From: Streptomyces sp. NBC_01198
GTDB taxonomy: Bacteria; Actinomycetota; Actinomycetes; Streptomycetales; Streptomycetaceae
Direction of reading: 5' to 3'
Length of the DNA stretch: 64,000 nt
Assembly (NCBI RefSeq): GCF_036010485.1
Contig: NZ_CP108568.1
Coordinates: 5,542,501 to 5,606,500 of the forward strand
Positions 27,884 through 36,463 of this stretch are shown in pieces. The notes below the pieces were generated by a model, which saw only the letters and a program-made list of their open reading frames with translations, had not been told where the DNA came from and made no database searches. Position 1 is the first letter of the stretch. Each line of letters opens with the position of its first letter. A program made the position numbers and the translations under genes.

Positions 27884-28207
27884 GTGTACGCGATCGTGCG
27901 TAGCGGTGGCCGCCAGCACAAGGTGGCCGTCGGCGACATCGTCGAGGTCGACAAGATTCCCACCGGCAAGGTCGGCGACGCCGTCGAGCTCTCCACGCTG
28001 CTCGTGGTGGACGGCGAAGCCGTCACCAGCGACCCGTGGGTGCTGGACGGGATCAAGGTCGAGGCCGAGATCGTCGACCACCACAAGGGCCAGAAGATCG
28101 ACATCCTGCGCTACAAGAACAAGACCGGTTACCGCCGTCGCCAGGGTCACCGCCAGCAGTACACGGCGCTGAAGATCACTGGCATCCCCGCCGCGGCTGC
28201 GAAGTAA
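27884..28207 (+). CDS. rplU: 50S ribosomal protein L21
   Basis: This 107-residue protein binds 23S rRNA in the large subunit. The L21 signatures YAIVRSGGRQHKVAVGDIV at the N-terminus and YRRRQGHRQQYTALKI near the C-terminus are intact. GTG 27884 is the start because it gives the family N-terminus; the frame continues 57 nt upstream without homology. The sequence just upstream (GAGAGTGAG) is a poor but usable ribosome-binding site. rpmA follows 14 nt downstream and obgE after a terminator-like hairpin. Confidence 0.97.
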   Translation: MYAIVRSGGRQHKVAVGDIVEVDKIPTGKVGDAVELSTLLVVDGEAVTSDPWVLDGIKVEAEIVDHHKGQKIDILRYKNKTGYRRRQGHRQQYTALKITGIPAAAAK

Positions 28208-28221
28208 GGGACTGAGGAGAG

Positions 28222-28476
28222 ATGGCACACAAGAAGGGCGCATCGTCCACCCGGAACGGTCGCGACTCCAACGCTCAGCGGCTCGGCGTGAAGCGCTTCG
28301 GCGGCCAGGTCGTCAACGCCGGTGAGATCATCGTCCGCCAGCGCGGCACGCACTTCCACCCCGGCTCGGGCGTCGGCATCGGCAAGGACGACACGCTGTT
28401 CGCGCTGTCCGCCGGTGCGGTCGAGTTCGGCACGAAGCGCGGTCGCCGCGTCGTGAACATCGTTCCGGCTGCCTGA
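28222..28476 (+). CDS. rpmA: 50S ribosomal protein L27
   Basis: This 84-residue protein has an N-terminal tail (MAHKKGASSTRNGRDS) that reaches the peptidyl-transferase centre. It begins directly with the mature-type AHKKG sequence, without the cleavable extension seen in Firmicutes. GAGGAGA lies 6 nt before the ATG. It is co-transcribed with rplU. Confidence 0.97.
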   Translation: MAHKKGASSTRNGRDSNAQRLGVKRFGGQVVNAGEIIVRQRGTHFHPGSGVGIGKDDTLFALSAGAVEFGTKRGRRVVNIVPAA

Positions 28477-28495
28477 ACGGCACGCTGAGAGCTTT

Positions 28496-28544
28496 CCGAG
28501 GGCGGACCCGCTTCCCGGCACACGGGAAGCGGGGCCGCCCTCGG
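28496..28544 (+). terminator. Hairpin after rpmA
   Basis: Arms 28496-28517 and 28523-28544 form a ~21-bp nearly perfect stem with a 5-nt loop. It separates rpmA from obgE (ATG 28601) and probably ends most ribosomal-protein transcripts. Confidence 0.75.
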
Positions 28545-28600
28545 CGTGTTATGACTGCGCGTGAATGCGCGCAGACCCGTATGTATCTGGAGGAAACGCC

Positions 28601-30043
28601 ATGACCACCTTCGTGGACCGCGTCGAATTGCATGTCGCCGCGGGTAACGGGGGCCATGGCTGCGCCTCCGTGCACCGGGAGAAGTTCAAGCCGCTGGGCG
28701 GGCCCGACGGCGGCAACGGCGGCCGCGGCGGCGATGTGATCCTGGTGGTCGACCAGGACGTCACGACGCTGCTCGACTACCACCACAGCCCGCACCGCAA
28801 GGCCACCAACGGCAAGCCGGGGGAGGGCGGCAACCGGTCGGGCAAGGACGGCGTCGACCTGGTGCTGCCGGTGCCGGACGGCACGGTCGTGATGGACAGG
28901 AAGGGCAACGTGCTGGCCGACCTGGTCGGCCAGGGCACCACGTATGTCGCGGGGCAGGGCGGCCGCGGCGGCCTGGGCAACGCGGCGCTGGCCTCGGCCC
29001 GCCGCAAGGCGCCGGGCTTCGCGCTGCTCGGCGAGCCGGGCATCGCACGGGATGTGGTGCTCGAACTCAAGACCGTCGCGGATGTGGCGCTGGTGGGCTA
29101 TCCCAGCGCGGGCAAGTCCTCGCTGATCTCGGTGCTCTCCGCGGCGAAGCCGAAGATCGCGGATTACCCGTTCACCACGCTGGTGCCCAACCTCGGTGTG
29201 GTGACGGCGGGTTCGACCGTCTACACGATCGCCGACGTGCCCGGGCTGATCCCCGGTGCCAGCGAAGGGCGGGGTCTGGGCCTGGAGTTCCTGCGGCACG
29301 TCGAGCGCTGCTCAGTGCTGGTGCACGTGCTGGACACCGCCACGCTGGAGTCCGACCGCGACCCCGCCACCGACCTGGACGTCATCGAGGCGGAGCTGCG
29401 GGCGTACGGCGCCGGTCTGGAGGACCGGCCGCGGATCGTGGTGCTCAACAAGATCGACGTGCCCGACGGCCGCGACCTGGCCGAGATCATCAGGCCCGAG
29501 CTTGAGTCCCGCGGCTACCAGGTCTTCGAGGTCTCCGCGGTCTCCCACGAGGGCCTGAAGGAGCTGTCCTACGCCCTCGCGAAGATCGTCGCCGACACGC
29601 GCGCTGCCCTGCCGGTCCAGGAGTCCACCCGGGTCGTCATCCGCCCGCAGGCGGTCGACGACGCGGGCTTCACGGTCACCGCCGAGGACGACGACCTCTT
29701 CCGCGTCCGCGGCGAGAAGCCGGAACGCTGGGTCCGCCAGACCGACTTCACCAACGACGAGGCCGTCGGCTATCTCGCCGACCGCCTCAACCGCCTCGGT
29801 GTGGAGGCCGAACTCCTCAAGGCCGGCGCCAAGCCCGGTGACGGGGTCGCCATCGGCGCCGACGACGACGCGGTCGTCTTCGACTGGGAGCCCGCCATGG
29901 CCGCCGGCGCCGAGATGCTCGGCCGCCGCGGCGAGGACCACCGTTTCGACGCCCCCCGCGCGGCCGTCACCCGCCGCCGCGACAAGCAGGCGGAGCGCGA
30001 CGAGTCCGACGAGGCCTACCGCGGCTTCGACCCGTTCGAGTAA
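28601..30043 (+). CDS. obgE: GTPase ObgE/CgtA
   Basis: This essential GTPase of large-subunit assembly is also linked to development in Streptomyces. It has 480 residues. The glycine-rich Obg fold occupies about 1-158 (GGHGCASVHREKFKPLGGPDGG). The G domain has the P-loop G166-YPSAGKS, the DVPGLIPGASEGRG switch II region and NKIDV. A C-terminal OCT domain (about 345-425) is followed by a charged tail. GGAGG lies 8 nt before ATG 28601; upstream in-frame starts lack support. It follows rpmA and ends at a strong hairpin shared with the convergent glycan locus. Confidence 0.96.
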   Translation: MTTFVDRVELHVAAGNGGHGCASVHREKFKPLGGPDGGNGGRGGDVILVVDQDVTTLLDYHHSPHRKATNGKPGEGGNRSGKDGVDLVLPVPDGTVVMDRKGNVLADLVGQGTTYVAGQGGRGGLGNAALASARRKAPGFALLGEPGIARDVVLELKTVADVALVGYPSAGKSSLISVLSAAKPKIADYPFTTLVPNLGVVTAGSTVYTIADVPGLIPGASEGRGLGLEFLRHVERCSVLVHVLDTATLESDRDPATDLDVIEAELRAYGAGLEDRPRIVVLNKIDVPDGRDLAEIIRPELESRGYQVFEVSAVSHEGLKELSYALAKIVADTRAALPVQESTRVVIRPQAVDDAGFTVTAEDDDLFRVRGEKPERWVRQTDFTNDEAVGYLADRLNRLGVEAELLKAGAKPGDGVAIGADDDAVVFDWEPAMAAGAEMLGRRGEDHRFDAPRAAVTRRRDKQAERDESDEAYRGFDPFE

Positions 30044-30054
30044 CCACCGGGTGG

Positions 30055-30115
30055 CCCGCGACACGGCCGCGCCCCGGACCCCGCTGGGGGTCCGGGGCGC
30101 GGCCGTGTCCGCGGG
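30055..30115. terminator. Bidirectional terminator, obgE / gtrA-like gene
   Basis: Arms 30055-30082 and 30087-30115 form a stem of 22 consecutive pairs, extended past one bulged base, closed by a GCTG loop. It lies between convergent genes and can serve both. Confidence 0.85.
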
Positions 30116-30116
30116 C

Positions 30117-30530
30117 TCAGAAGGCCGTGGCGGGCGGGGTGTCCTTGGTCAGGATGCGGCGGGACAGGACGTACGTGAAGGGGATCGCGGCGGCCGCGGC
30201 CACCAGCGGGGCGATCTTGTCGTTCATGCCGACCCACTCCACGAAGGCGTAGACGCCGATGCTGGTCACCACGTAGTTCGTGATGTTCGTCAGCGGGAAG
30301 AGAAAGAACTTCTTCCACGTCGGGCGGGTGCGATAAGTGAAGTAGGTGTTGAGGAAGAACGACCCGATCATGCTCAGCACGAACGCCAGTGAATACGCGG
30401 CGAAATACGGCATCAACGGGTGCAGCGCCAGATAGAAGCCGTAGAAGGTCCCGGTGTTGACGGCGCCGACCAGTGCGAAGCGGACGATCTGCAGCAGTTG
30501 CGGGGAGAGCCGGGGCAGCGCGGGGCTCAC
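30117..30530 (-). CDS. GtrA family membrane protein
   Basis: This 137-residue protein has four TM segments (about 15-33, 40-58, 82-100, 108-124) and the family pattern FALVGAVNTGTFYGFY with SFFLNTYFTYRTR. GtrA proteins are thought to flip or position polyprenyl-phosphate sugars. The GTG start overlaps the stop of the upstream glycosyltransferase (GTGA, 30527-30530), so the two genes are translationally coupled. This is the classic GtrA/GtrB pair for moving a sugar across the membrane. Confidence 0.87.
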   Translation of the reverse strand: MSPALPRLSPQLLQIVRFALVGAVNTGTFYGFYLALHPLMPYFAAYSLAFVLSMIGSFFLNTYFTYRTRPTWKKFFLFPLTNITNYVVTSIGVYAFVEWVGMNDKIAPLVAAAAAIPFTYVLSRRILTKDTPPATAF

Positions 30531-31528
30531 CGGATCTCCGACCAGTCCTGCGGGATCTGCGCCTCCTGGGAGGGTGCGCCGGCCTGGTCGCCGACCCGGA
30601 AGGTCCGTGGCGCGTTCGTCTCCTTGACCAGGAAGTGCGGGCGCCGCTTGGTCTCGTAGTAGATGCGGCCGATGTACTCGCCGATCAGCCCCAGCATCAT
30701 CATCTGCAGCCCGCCGAGGCCGGTGATCGCGACCAGCAGCGTGACGTAGCCCGGCGAGGTCGGCCCCTGGATGAAGGCCTGCACGGTGATCACCGCCGCG
30801 TAGACCGCGGCCAGGCCCGCCAGGCCGAGGCCCGCGTAGATCGCCAGCCGCAGCGGGCGGTTGTTGAACGAGATCAGCCCGTCCATGCCGTAGTTGACCA
30901 GCGCCCCGAAGCGCCACTTCGTCTCGCCGGCCTCGCGGGCGGCGTTGCGGTAGTCGAAGGTGACGGTGTCGAAGCCGATCCAGGAGAAAAGCCCCTTGGA
31001 GAAGCGGTTGTACTCCGGCATCGACAGCAGCGCGTCCACCGCGGGGCGCGACAGCAGCCGGAAGTCGCCGACACCGTCGGTGAGTTCCACGTCGACCCAC
31101 TTGTTGATCATGCGGTAGTAGAGCCGGCTGACGGCGGAGCGCACCTTCTTGTCGCCCTCGCGCGTGCGGCGGGCGATCACCTGGTCGTGGCCGACGTCGT
31201 AGAGCTCCAGCATCCGGGCGATGAGCTCCGGCGGGTGCTGGAGGTCGGCGTCCATCAGGACGACCGCGTCGCCGGTGGCCTCGCGCAGGCCCGCCAGCAT
31301 GCCGGCCTCCTTGCCGAAGTTCCGGCTGAAGGAGACGTAGCGGGTGCTGCCCGGGTTGTTCTTGGCAAGCACGCGGAGCCGTTCGAGGGTCCCGTCCTTG
31401 CTGCCGTCATCGACGTAACACAGCTCGTAGTCGAGGGCCAGCGTGTCAAGGGTCTCCCTGATGCGCAGGTCGAAGAGCTCGATGACGGCTTCTTCGTTGT
31501 AGCAGGGAACTACGATCGACAGTCGCAT
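30527..31528 (-). CDS. Polyprenyl-phosphate glycosyltransferase (GT2, GtrB-like)
   Basis: This 333-residue enzyme probably transfers a hexose from a nucleotide sugar to undecaprenyl phosphate on the cytoplasmic face. The GT-A core holds VVPCYNEE, YVDDGSKDGT and the metal motif DADLQHPPE. Two C-terminal TM helices lie at about 228-250 and 262-285. ATG 31528 is chosen over a GTG 9 nt upstream because it begins directly at RLSIVVPCYNEE; neither has a strong ribosome-binding site. It is coupled to the GtrA gene. It diverges from the Stealth gene. Confidence 0.9.
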   Translation of the reverse strand: MRLSIVVPCYNEEAVIELFDLRIRETLDTLALDYELCYVDDGSKDGTLERLRVLAKNNPGSTRYVSFSRNFGKEAGMLAGLREATGDAVVLMDADLQHPPELIARMLELYDVGHDQVIARRTREGDKKVRSAVSRLYYRMINKWVDVELTDGVGDFRLLSRPAVDALLSMPEYNRFSKGLFSWIGFDTVTFDYRNAAREAGETKWRFGALVNYGMDGLISFNNRPLRLAIYAGLGLAGLAAVYAAVITVQAFIQGPTSPGYVTLLVAITGLGGLQMMMLGLIGEYIGRIYYETKRRPHFLVKETNAPRTFRVGDQAGAPSQEAQIPQDWSEIR

Positions 31529-31863
31529 GAAGGTCACTTTCGGCGCCGTGCGTCAAATACGCGGTGCGGCGGCTGGAAACCGAGCCGCATATGTGAGCGT
31601 CAGTGTAGGCGGGGCCAACCGGCTGTGGTGAGTGTGCGCTATGAGGTCGGCGAACGTTCAGCAAGCTGTCCGAATGGTAGTGCCAAGAATTCACCGTGCA
31701 AGGGGAACCACGGGCCGTGGTGATGATCACCTGCCGGTGAAATGGACCGCATGAGGACGCCCAGCGAACGCAAGGCATACTGGGGATGTCGGCCTCGATG
31801 GCTGTGTCTGGTCCGCCGGACGGCCTCCCACCGGGGCCGTCGTTCGATGAGGAGTCGCCCGCC
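31529..31863. other. Divergent intergenic region, glycan locus
   Basis: This gene-free stretch lies between the divergent GtrB-like and Stealth genes. It is AT-richer than its surroundings and contains a motif shared with the 37.5-kb intergenic region. No clear -10/-35 pair was identified. Confidence 0.5.
31659..31695 (+). promoter_or_regulatory. Shared motif, copy 1 (Stealth upstream)
   Basis: CAGCAAGCTGTCCGAATG at 31659-31676 and AATTCACC at 31688-31695 recur, slightly changed, at 37514-37559, the other divergent promoter region of the glycan locus. Confidence 0.4.
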
Positions 31864-33627
31864 GTGCGTAATCCCGAGGCACCCCGGCTGCTGGGGGTCT
31901 ACCGACGAGCCGTGCCGGAAAGCGCCCGCAAGGCCATCGCGGCCCGCGTCGACTCGGATCTGCGCAAGCAGGTGAAGCTCAGGATCGCCGGAGCCACCGC
32001 CGCCGCCGAGCGGGTCCGGGCCGCCCGGGTCGGCAAGCGCCACCAGGCACTGGTGGACCGGCCGGACCGGCTGGTGATGACCGTCGGCAGGGAGCCCAAG
32101 GTCGCGCTGGTGATCCCCGGGGTGACCCCGCTGGCGGCCCGCCGGGCGAATCTGGACACGGTGCTCGACTGCCTGGAGGCCGCGGGCCTGAGCCACTTCT
32201 GCGTACGCGGCCGCTCGGAGACCGCCGCCGCGGTCGCGGTGCGCGAGGCCGACCGGGAGGCAGTGCTTGCCGCGTTGACCGCGCTGTGCGCCGAGGAGCC
32301 CGGCTACGTGACGCCGGTCACCGCCAACAGCCCGGTGCCCGAGGAGTCGCTGCCCGGCTACGAACCGGCCGCCTGGCGCAAGGTCGCTGAGGCCGGCGTC
32401 TTCCGGCTGACCTGGTACCGCAGCGACGAGCACGGCCGCCTCGCGCTGGGCACCCGCTACGGCTGCGACGTGGAGTTCTGGACCGAGGAGGACGGCCGGC
32501 TGGTCGCGCCGCGGCCCGGCAAGCTCGCCGAGGACATCCCGGCCGACTCCAAGCCCGTCCAGGCCGCCGAGGCGTTCTTCACCGACCTCGCGCCGCGCGA
32601 CACCGGCGCGGGACCGCTGCACGAGGTGCCCACCCGCGAGCACTTCGCGATCCACACCACCGGCGAGGTCCGCTTCCCGGTGGACGTCGTCTACACCTGG
32701 GTCGACGGTTCCGACCCCGCGTGGCTGCGCCGCCGCGCGGAGTTCAGCGGCGAGGGCTACCACGAGGAGGCCGCCAACGCGGCCCGCTACCTCAGCCGCG
32801 ACGAACTGCGCTACTCGCTGCGCTCGCTGCACATGTACGCGCCCTGGGTGCGCAAGGTCTTCCTGGTCACCGACGACCAGACGCCGGCCTGGCTGAACGC
32901 CGAGCACCCCGGCATCCAGGTGGTCAGCCACCGGGAGATCTTCCGCTCGGCAGCCTCGCTGCCGACCTTCAACTCGCACGCCATCGAGAGCCAACTGCAC
33001 CACATAGAAGGCCTGTCCGAGCACTTCCTCTACTTCAACGACGACGTGCTGCTGGGCAACGAGGTCACACCGCAGGACTTCTTCCTCGCCAACGGCCTGA
33101 CCAAGTTCTTCCCCTCACCCGCGCTGGTGCCGCTCGGCGAGCGCACGGTCGAGGACCCGCCGGTGGCGGCGGCGGGCAAGAACAACCGGCGGCTGATCGA
33201 GGAGCGCTACGGCTCGGTGCTGGTGCAGAAGATGAAGCACATGCCGCACCCGCTGCGGCGCAGCGTGCTCGCCGAGATCGAGGCGGAGTTCGCCGCTGAG
33301 TACCGGCAGACCGAGTCCAGCCACTTCCGCAGCGTCGACGACATCTCCATCGCCTCCTCGCTGCACCACTACTACGCCTTCGCCACCCGCCGGGCGGTGC
33401 CGTCGGAACTGCCGTACACCTACATCGACCTGACCCACCCGTGGACCGAGACGCGCCTCGGCCGGCTGCTGGCCCGGCGGGACAAGACGGTCTTCTGCGT
33501 CAACGACACCGTGTCCACCGGGGAGAACGTCGCGGAGCAGAAGGATCTGATCACGCCGTTCCTCGACGCGTACTTCCCGGTGCCCGGGCCCTTCGAGAAG
33601 ACGAAGCAGCCCGGCACCGGGAAGTAG
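31864..33627 (+). CDS. Stealth family sugar-phosphate transferase
   Basis: This 587-residue protein probably transfers hexose-1-phosphate to build phosphodiester-linked glycans. The four Stealth conserved regions are in order: VDVVYTWVDGSDP (about 273), SRDELRYSLRSL with YAPWVRKVFLVTDD (about 320-345), FYFNDD-type FLYFNDDV with NNRRLIEERYG and HMPHPLRRSVL (about 390-470), and SIASSLHHYYAF (about 500). GTG 31864 is preferred because GAGGAG lies 9 nt upstream; ATG 31786 lacks a binding site. It ends 13 bp from the convergent GT4-Stealth gene. The product may be a wall polymer. Confidence 0.85.
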   Translation: MRNPEAPRLLGVYRRAVPESARKAIAARVDSDLRKQVKLRIAGATAAAERVRAARVGKRHQALVDRPDRLVMTVGREPKVALVIPGVTPLAARRANLDTVLDCLEAAGLSHFCVRGRSETAAAVAVREADREAVLAALTALCAEEPGYVTPVTANSPVPEESLPGYEPAAWRKVAEAGVFRLTWYRSDEHGRLALGTRYGCDVEFWTEEDGRLVAPRPGKLAEDIPADSKPVQAAEAFFTDLAPRDTGAGPLHEVPTREHFAIHTTGEVRFPVDVVYTWVDGSDPAWLRRRAEFSGEGYHEEAANAARYLSRDELRYSLRSLHMYAPWVRKVFLVTDDQTPAWLNAEHPGIQVVSHREIFRSAASLPTFNSHAIESQLHHIEGLSEHFLYFNDDVLLGNEVTPQDFFLANGLTKFFPSPALVPLGERTVEDPPVAAAGKNNRRLIEERYGSVLVQKMKHMPHPLRRSVLAEIEAEFAAEYRQTESSHFRSVDDISIASSLHHYYAFATRRAVPSELPYTYIDLTHPWTETRLGRLLARRDKTVFCVNDTVSTGENVAEQKDLITPFLDAYFPVPGPFEKTKQPGTGK

Positions 33628-33640
33628 GTCGGCCGGGTGG

Positions 33641-36463
33641 TCAGTCCCGCTCGAAGCGGGACTTCACCGGGAAGTAGGCGTTGAGGAAGGCGTGCATCAC
33701 GCGCGCCTGCTCCTCCTCGGGCACCTCGGCGTCCGGCGACTCCCCGATGCAGAAGACGTCGTAGTTGCGGGACGCGAGCAGGCGGCCGAGCACCGAGTGG
33801 TGGTCGTAGTCACCGGCGTTGACGTAGCTGCAGGAGATCGTGCCGGGCACCGAGCGGCCGGTGAGGTAGCCGAAGTGGTGGTGCAGCGACGAGGTGATGG
33901 AGATGTCGGAGTTGCCGCGGAAGGGGTTGGCCGCCGTCCTCGCCACCTCCTGCGGGTACTTCTCGGCGATCTCCGCGAGCACGCTGCGGCGCAGCGCGTG
34001 CGGCGCGTGCAGGAAGCTCTGGGTGGAGGTCCGCCCGAAGGTCTCCTCCAGCAGCTTGCGGTTGTTCTTGGCCGCGGCGAAGTAGCCCTCGTCGTCGTCC
34101 GACGGCTCGCTCGGCGGCACGGCGACCGGCGACTTGAAGAACTTCGCTATGCCGTTGCTGAGGAAGAAGCGGTCGGGCGAGAGCGGACGGCCGACGAAGA
34201 AGTCGTCGTTGAGGTAGAGGAAGTGCTCCGAGAGCCCCTCGATCCGGTGGATCTGGCTCTCGATGGAGTGCGAGTTGAACGTCGGCAGGTCGTCCTGGTT
34301 CGCGAAGATCTCCCGGTGGCTGACCACCTTGACGTCCGGGCACGAGGTGTCGAGCCAGTCCGGGACCTGGTCGTCGGTCACCAGGTAGATGTTCCGCACC
34401 CAGGGCGCGTACATCTCCAGCGAGCGCAGTGAATAGCGCAGTTCGTCGCGGTTGCGGAACCTGACGTCGCCGTTGTCGGCGTCGGAGTTCTCCGCGACGG
34501 CCATGCCGCGCTCGCGGCGTACCGCGTTGCGCCGGGCGTTCCAGGCGGGGTCGTTGCCGTCCACCCAGGTGTAGACGACGTCGATCGGATAGTCGACGTC
34601 CCACATCAGCTGCTTGGTGAACTGCGCGAGCGTCGGGTAGTCGCGGTCGCCGATCCGCAGCTTCGCGGTGGGTTCCAGGGACGGCAGCCGGCGGCCGAGC
34701 AGGGTCGCGGCCCGCGGCGTGGAACGCCAGCCGTCCTCCTCGTCGACGACCCAGAACTCCACGCTGCAGCCGTACGCGGGCCCGTAGCGCAGCGTGCGGC
34801 TGTCGGTGGTCACCGGCTTGAACATCCGCAGGCCGGCGATCTCGCCGACGTCCCGCAGCCGTTCGGCCAGCACCGCGCCGGGGACGGCGCCGCGCGGGAT
34901 GATCAGTTCGGCGTAGACCGGCTTGCCGTGCAGCGCGGTGGACATGGCCTCGAGCACCCGCGACCGCTCCTCGACCGGCACCGCGATCCGGTACTGCACG
35001 CCCTCGGCCCGCAGCAGGATGTACGGGATCCCGGCGTCCTCAAGGACCTTGGCGCTGATCTCCAGGTTGGTCCTGAGCATCTCGGGCCCGTTGATGTCGT
35101 CGCGGACCTCGGCCAGCCGCCCCGCGGAGCGCACCAGGGTGCGGTCCTGCGCCTGGATGATCACCTCCCTGGCCTTCTGCTCGTCGGCGGAGTTCGCCAG
35201 CGGGGAGACGGGCGCGGCCACGGTGAAGTTGCGGGTACCGCCCGCCACCACCCGCAGGGCGGTGCGGTCGGCGCGCCGGCTCAGCCGCCTGGGGTCGTCG
35301 CGTTCGGCCAGCAGCCGGTCGAACAGCTCCTCCCAGCGGGCGGTGATCTGCTCGCCGTTGAAGCGCTCGTAGACGCCCGCGCGTGCGGCCTTGCCGAAGG
35401 CGTGCCGGGTCTCCTCGTCGCCGACCAGCCGGGCCATCGCCTCGGCCAGCAGCTCGATGTCGCCGGGCGGCACCAGCAGCCCGTCCACGTCGTGCCTGAT
35501 GATCTCGGCCGGGCCGGTGACGATGTCGTACGCCACCACCGGCACACCGGCGGCGAACATCTCCAGCAGCACCAGCGGGAAGGCCTCGTTGCGCGACGGC
35601 AGCAGGCACAGCCCCGCCTTGGCCCACTCCTCGTCCATCTGCTGCGAGCGGCCCACCAGTTCGACCCGCATCTGCAGGCCGAACCCCTCGACGAGCTGGC
35701 GCAGCCGCACTTCCTGCGGGCCGTCGCCGAAGATCCGCAGCTTCCAGTCGGGGAAGTCGCCCGAGATGCGGTGGAAGGCCTGGATGGCGTGGTCGAGCTG
35801 CTTCTCCGGGGTCATCCGCGCGGCCAGCACGATGACCTTGTTCTGCAGGTCGGAGCGGGGCCGGTAGCCGTCGGACACGGCGTTGGGGATGGTGACCAGC
35901 TCGGGCGCGGCCTCGCCGAGGGAGTCGGCGAACCAGTCGTTGGTGCGCTCGGTGAGCGAGACCAGCGCGTCGAACTGCGGGCCGTAGACGAGCAGCGGCT
36001 CACCGGAGACGCCGCGCAGCTGGGAGGCGCGGTGCTCCTCGTGCACGGTCACCACCCGGGCCGGGGCGAGTTCCGCGGCGGCGGCCATCAGAGCCGGGGT
36101 GGTGGTGACCAGCACGTCGCAGTCGAGCGTCGACAGCGCGGCGGTCATCTCGACGTCGGAGAGCTGGTCGAAGGTGTTCTCCCAGACCGGCTTGATCAGC
36201 TCGCTGGGCAGCGACTCCAGCGTCCTGCACGCCTTCTCGTCCAGCGTGCTACGGCGCACCGGGCGCCCGTAGGGGCCGGTCCTGTCCACCAGGTAGCGCC
36301 GCTTTATCTGCTGGGCCGCGGCGAAGAACGGCTCCCGCCGGGTCTTGAAGACGCTCAGCACCTCGACGTCGTGCCGGGGGGACAGATGGATCGCCTGGGT
36401 GTAGGCGGCCATCTCGGTGCCGCCCATCTCGTCGCCCCAGGTGAGCAGAAATGTGATCTTCAT
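33641..36463 (-). CDS. GT4 glycosyltransferase-Stealth fusion
   Basis: This 940-residue protein joins two catalytic modules. Residues 1-400 are a GT-B, GT4-type glycosyltransferase: FLLTWGDEMGGTEMAAY at the N-terminus, VLAARMTPEKQLDHAI and the E-x7-E region PSRNEAFPLVLLEMF. A Stealth module follows from about 470: ANLEISAK-type lead-in, IDVVYTWVDGNDPAW (about 627), NRDELRYSLRSLEMYAPW, FLYLNDDFF, HAPHALRRSVL and SITSSLHHHF. The start ATG overlaps the stop of the upstream gene (ATGA, 36460-36463). Together it could build a repeating (glycosyl-phosphate-glycosyl) unit. From memory, a similar S. coelicolor gene pair is linked to poly-diglycosylphosphate in spore walls. Confidence 0.88.
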   Translation of the reverse strand: MKITFLLTWGDEMGGTEMAAYTQAIHLSPRHDVEVLSVFKTRREPFFAAAQQIKRRYLVDRTGPYGRPVRRSTLDEKACRTLESLPSELIKPVWENTFDQLSDVEMTAALSTLDCDVLVTTTPALMAAAAELAPARVVTVHEEHRASQLRGVSGEPLLVYGPQFDALVSLTERTNDWFADSLGEAAPELVTIPNAVSDGYRPRSDLQNKVIVLAARMTPEKQLDHAIQAFHRISGDFPDWKLRIFGDGPQEVRLRQLVEGFGLQMRVELVGRSQQMDEEWAKAGLCLLPSRNEAFPLVLLEMFAAGVPVVAYDIVTGPAEIIRHDVDGLLVPPGDIELLAEAMARLVGDEETRHAFGKAARAGVYERFNGEQITARWEELFDRLLAERDDPRRLSRRADRTALRVVAGGTRNFTVAAPVSPLANSADEQKAREVIIQAQDRTLVRSAGRLAEVRDDINGPEMLRTNLEISAKVLEDAGIPYILLRAEGVQYRIAVPVEERSRVLEAMSTALHGKPVYAELIIPRGAVPGAVLAERLRDVGEIAGLRMFKPVTTDSRTLRYGPAYGCSVEFWVVDEEDGWRSTPRAATLLGRRLPSLEPTAKLRIGDRDYPTLAQFTKQLMWDVDYPIDVVYTWVDGNDPAWNARRNAVRRERGMAVAENSDADNGDVRFRNRDELRYSLRSLEMYAPWVRNIYLVTDDQVPDWLDTSCPDVKVVSHREIFANQDDLPTFNSHSIESQIHRIEGLSEHFLYLNDDFFVGRPLSPDRFFLSNGIAKFFKSPVAVPPSEPSDDDEGYFAAAKNNRKLLEETFGRTSTQSFLHAPHALRRSVLAEIAEKYPQEVARTAANPFRGNSDISITSSLHHHFGYLTGRSVPGTISCSYVNAGDYDHHSVLGRLLASRNYDVFCIGESPDAEVPEEEQARVMHAFLNAYFPVKSRFERD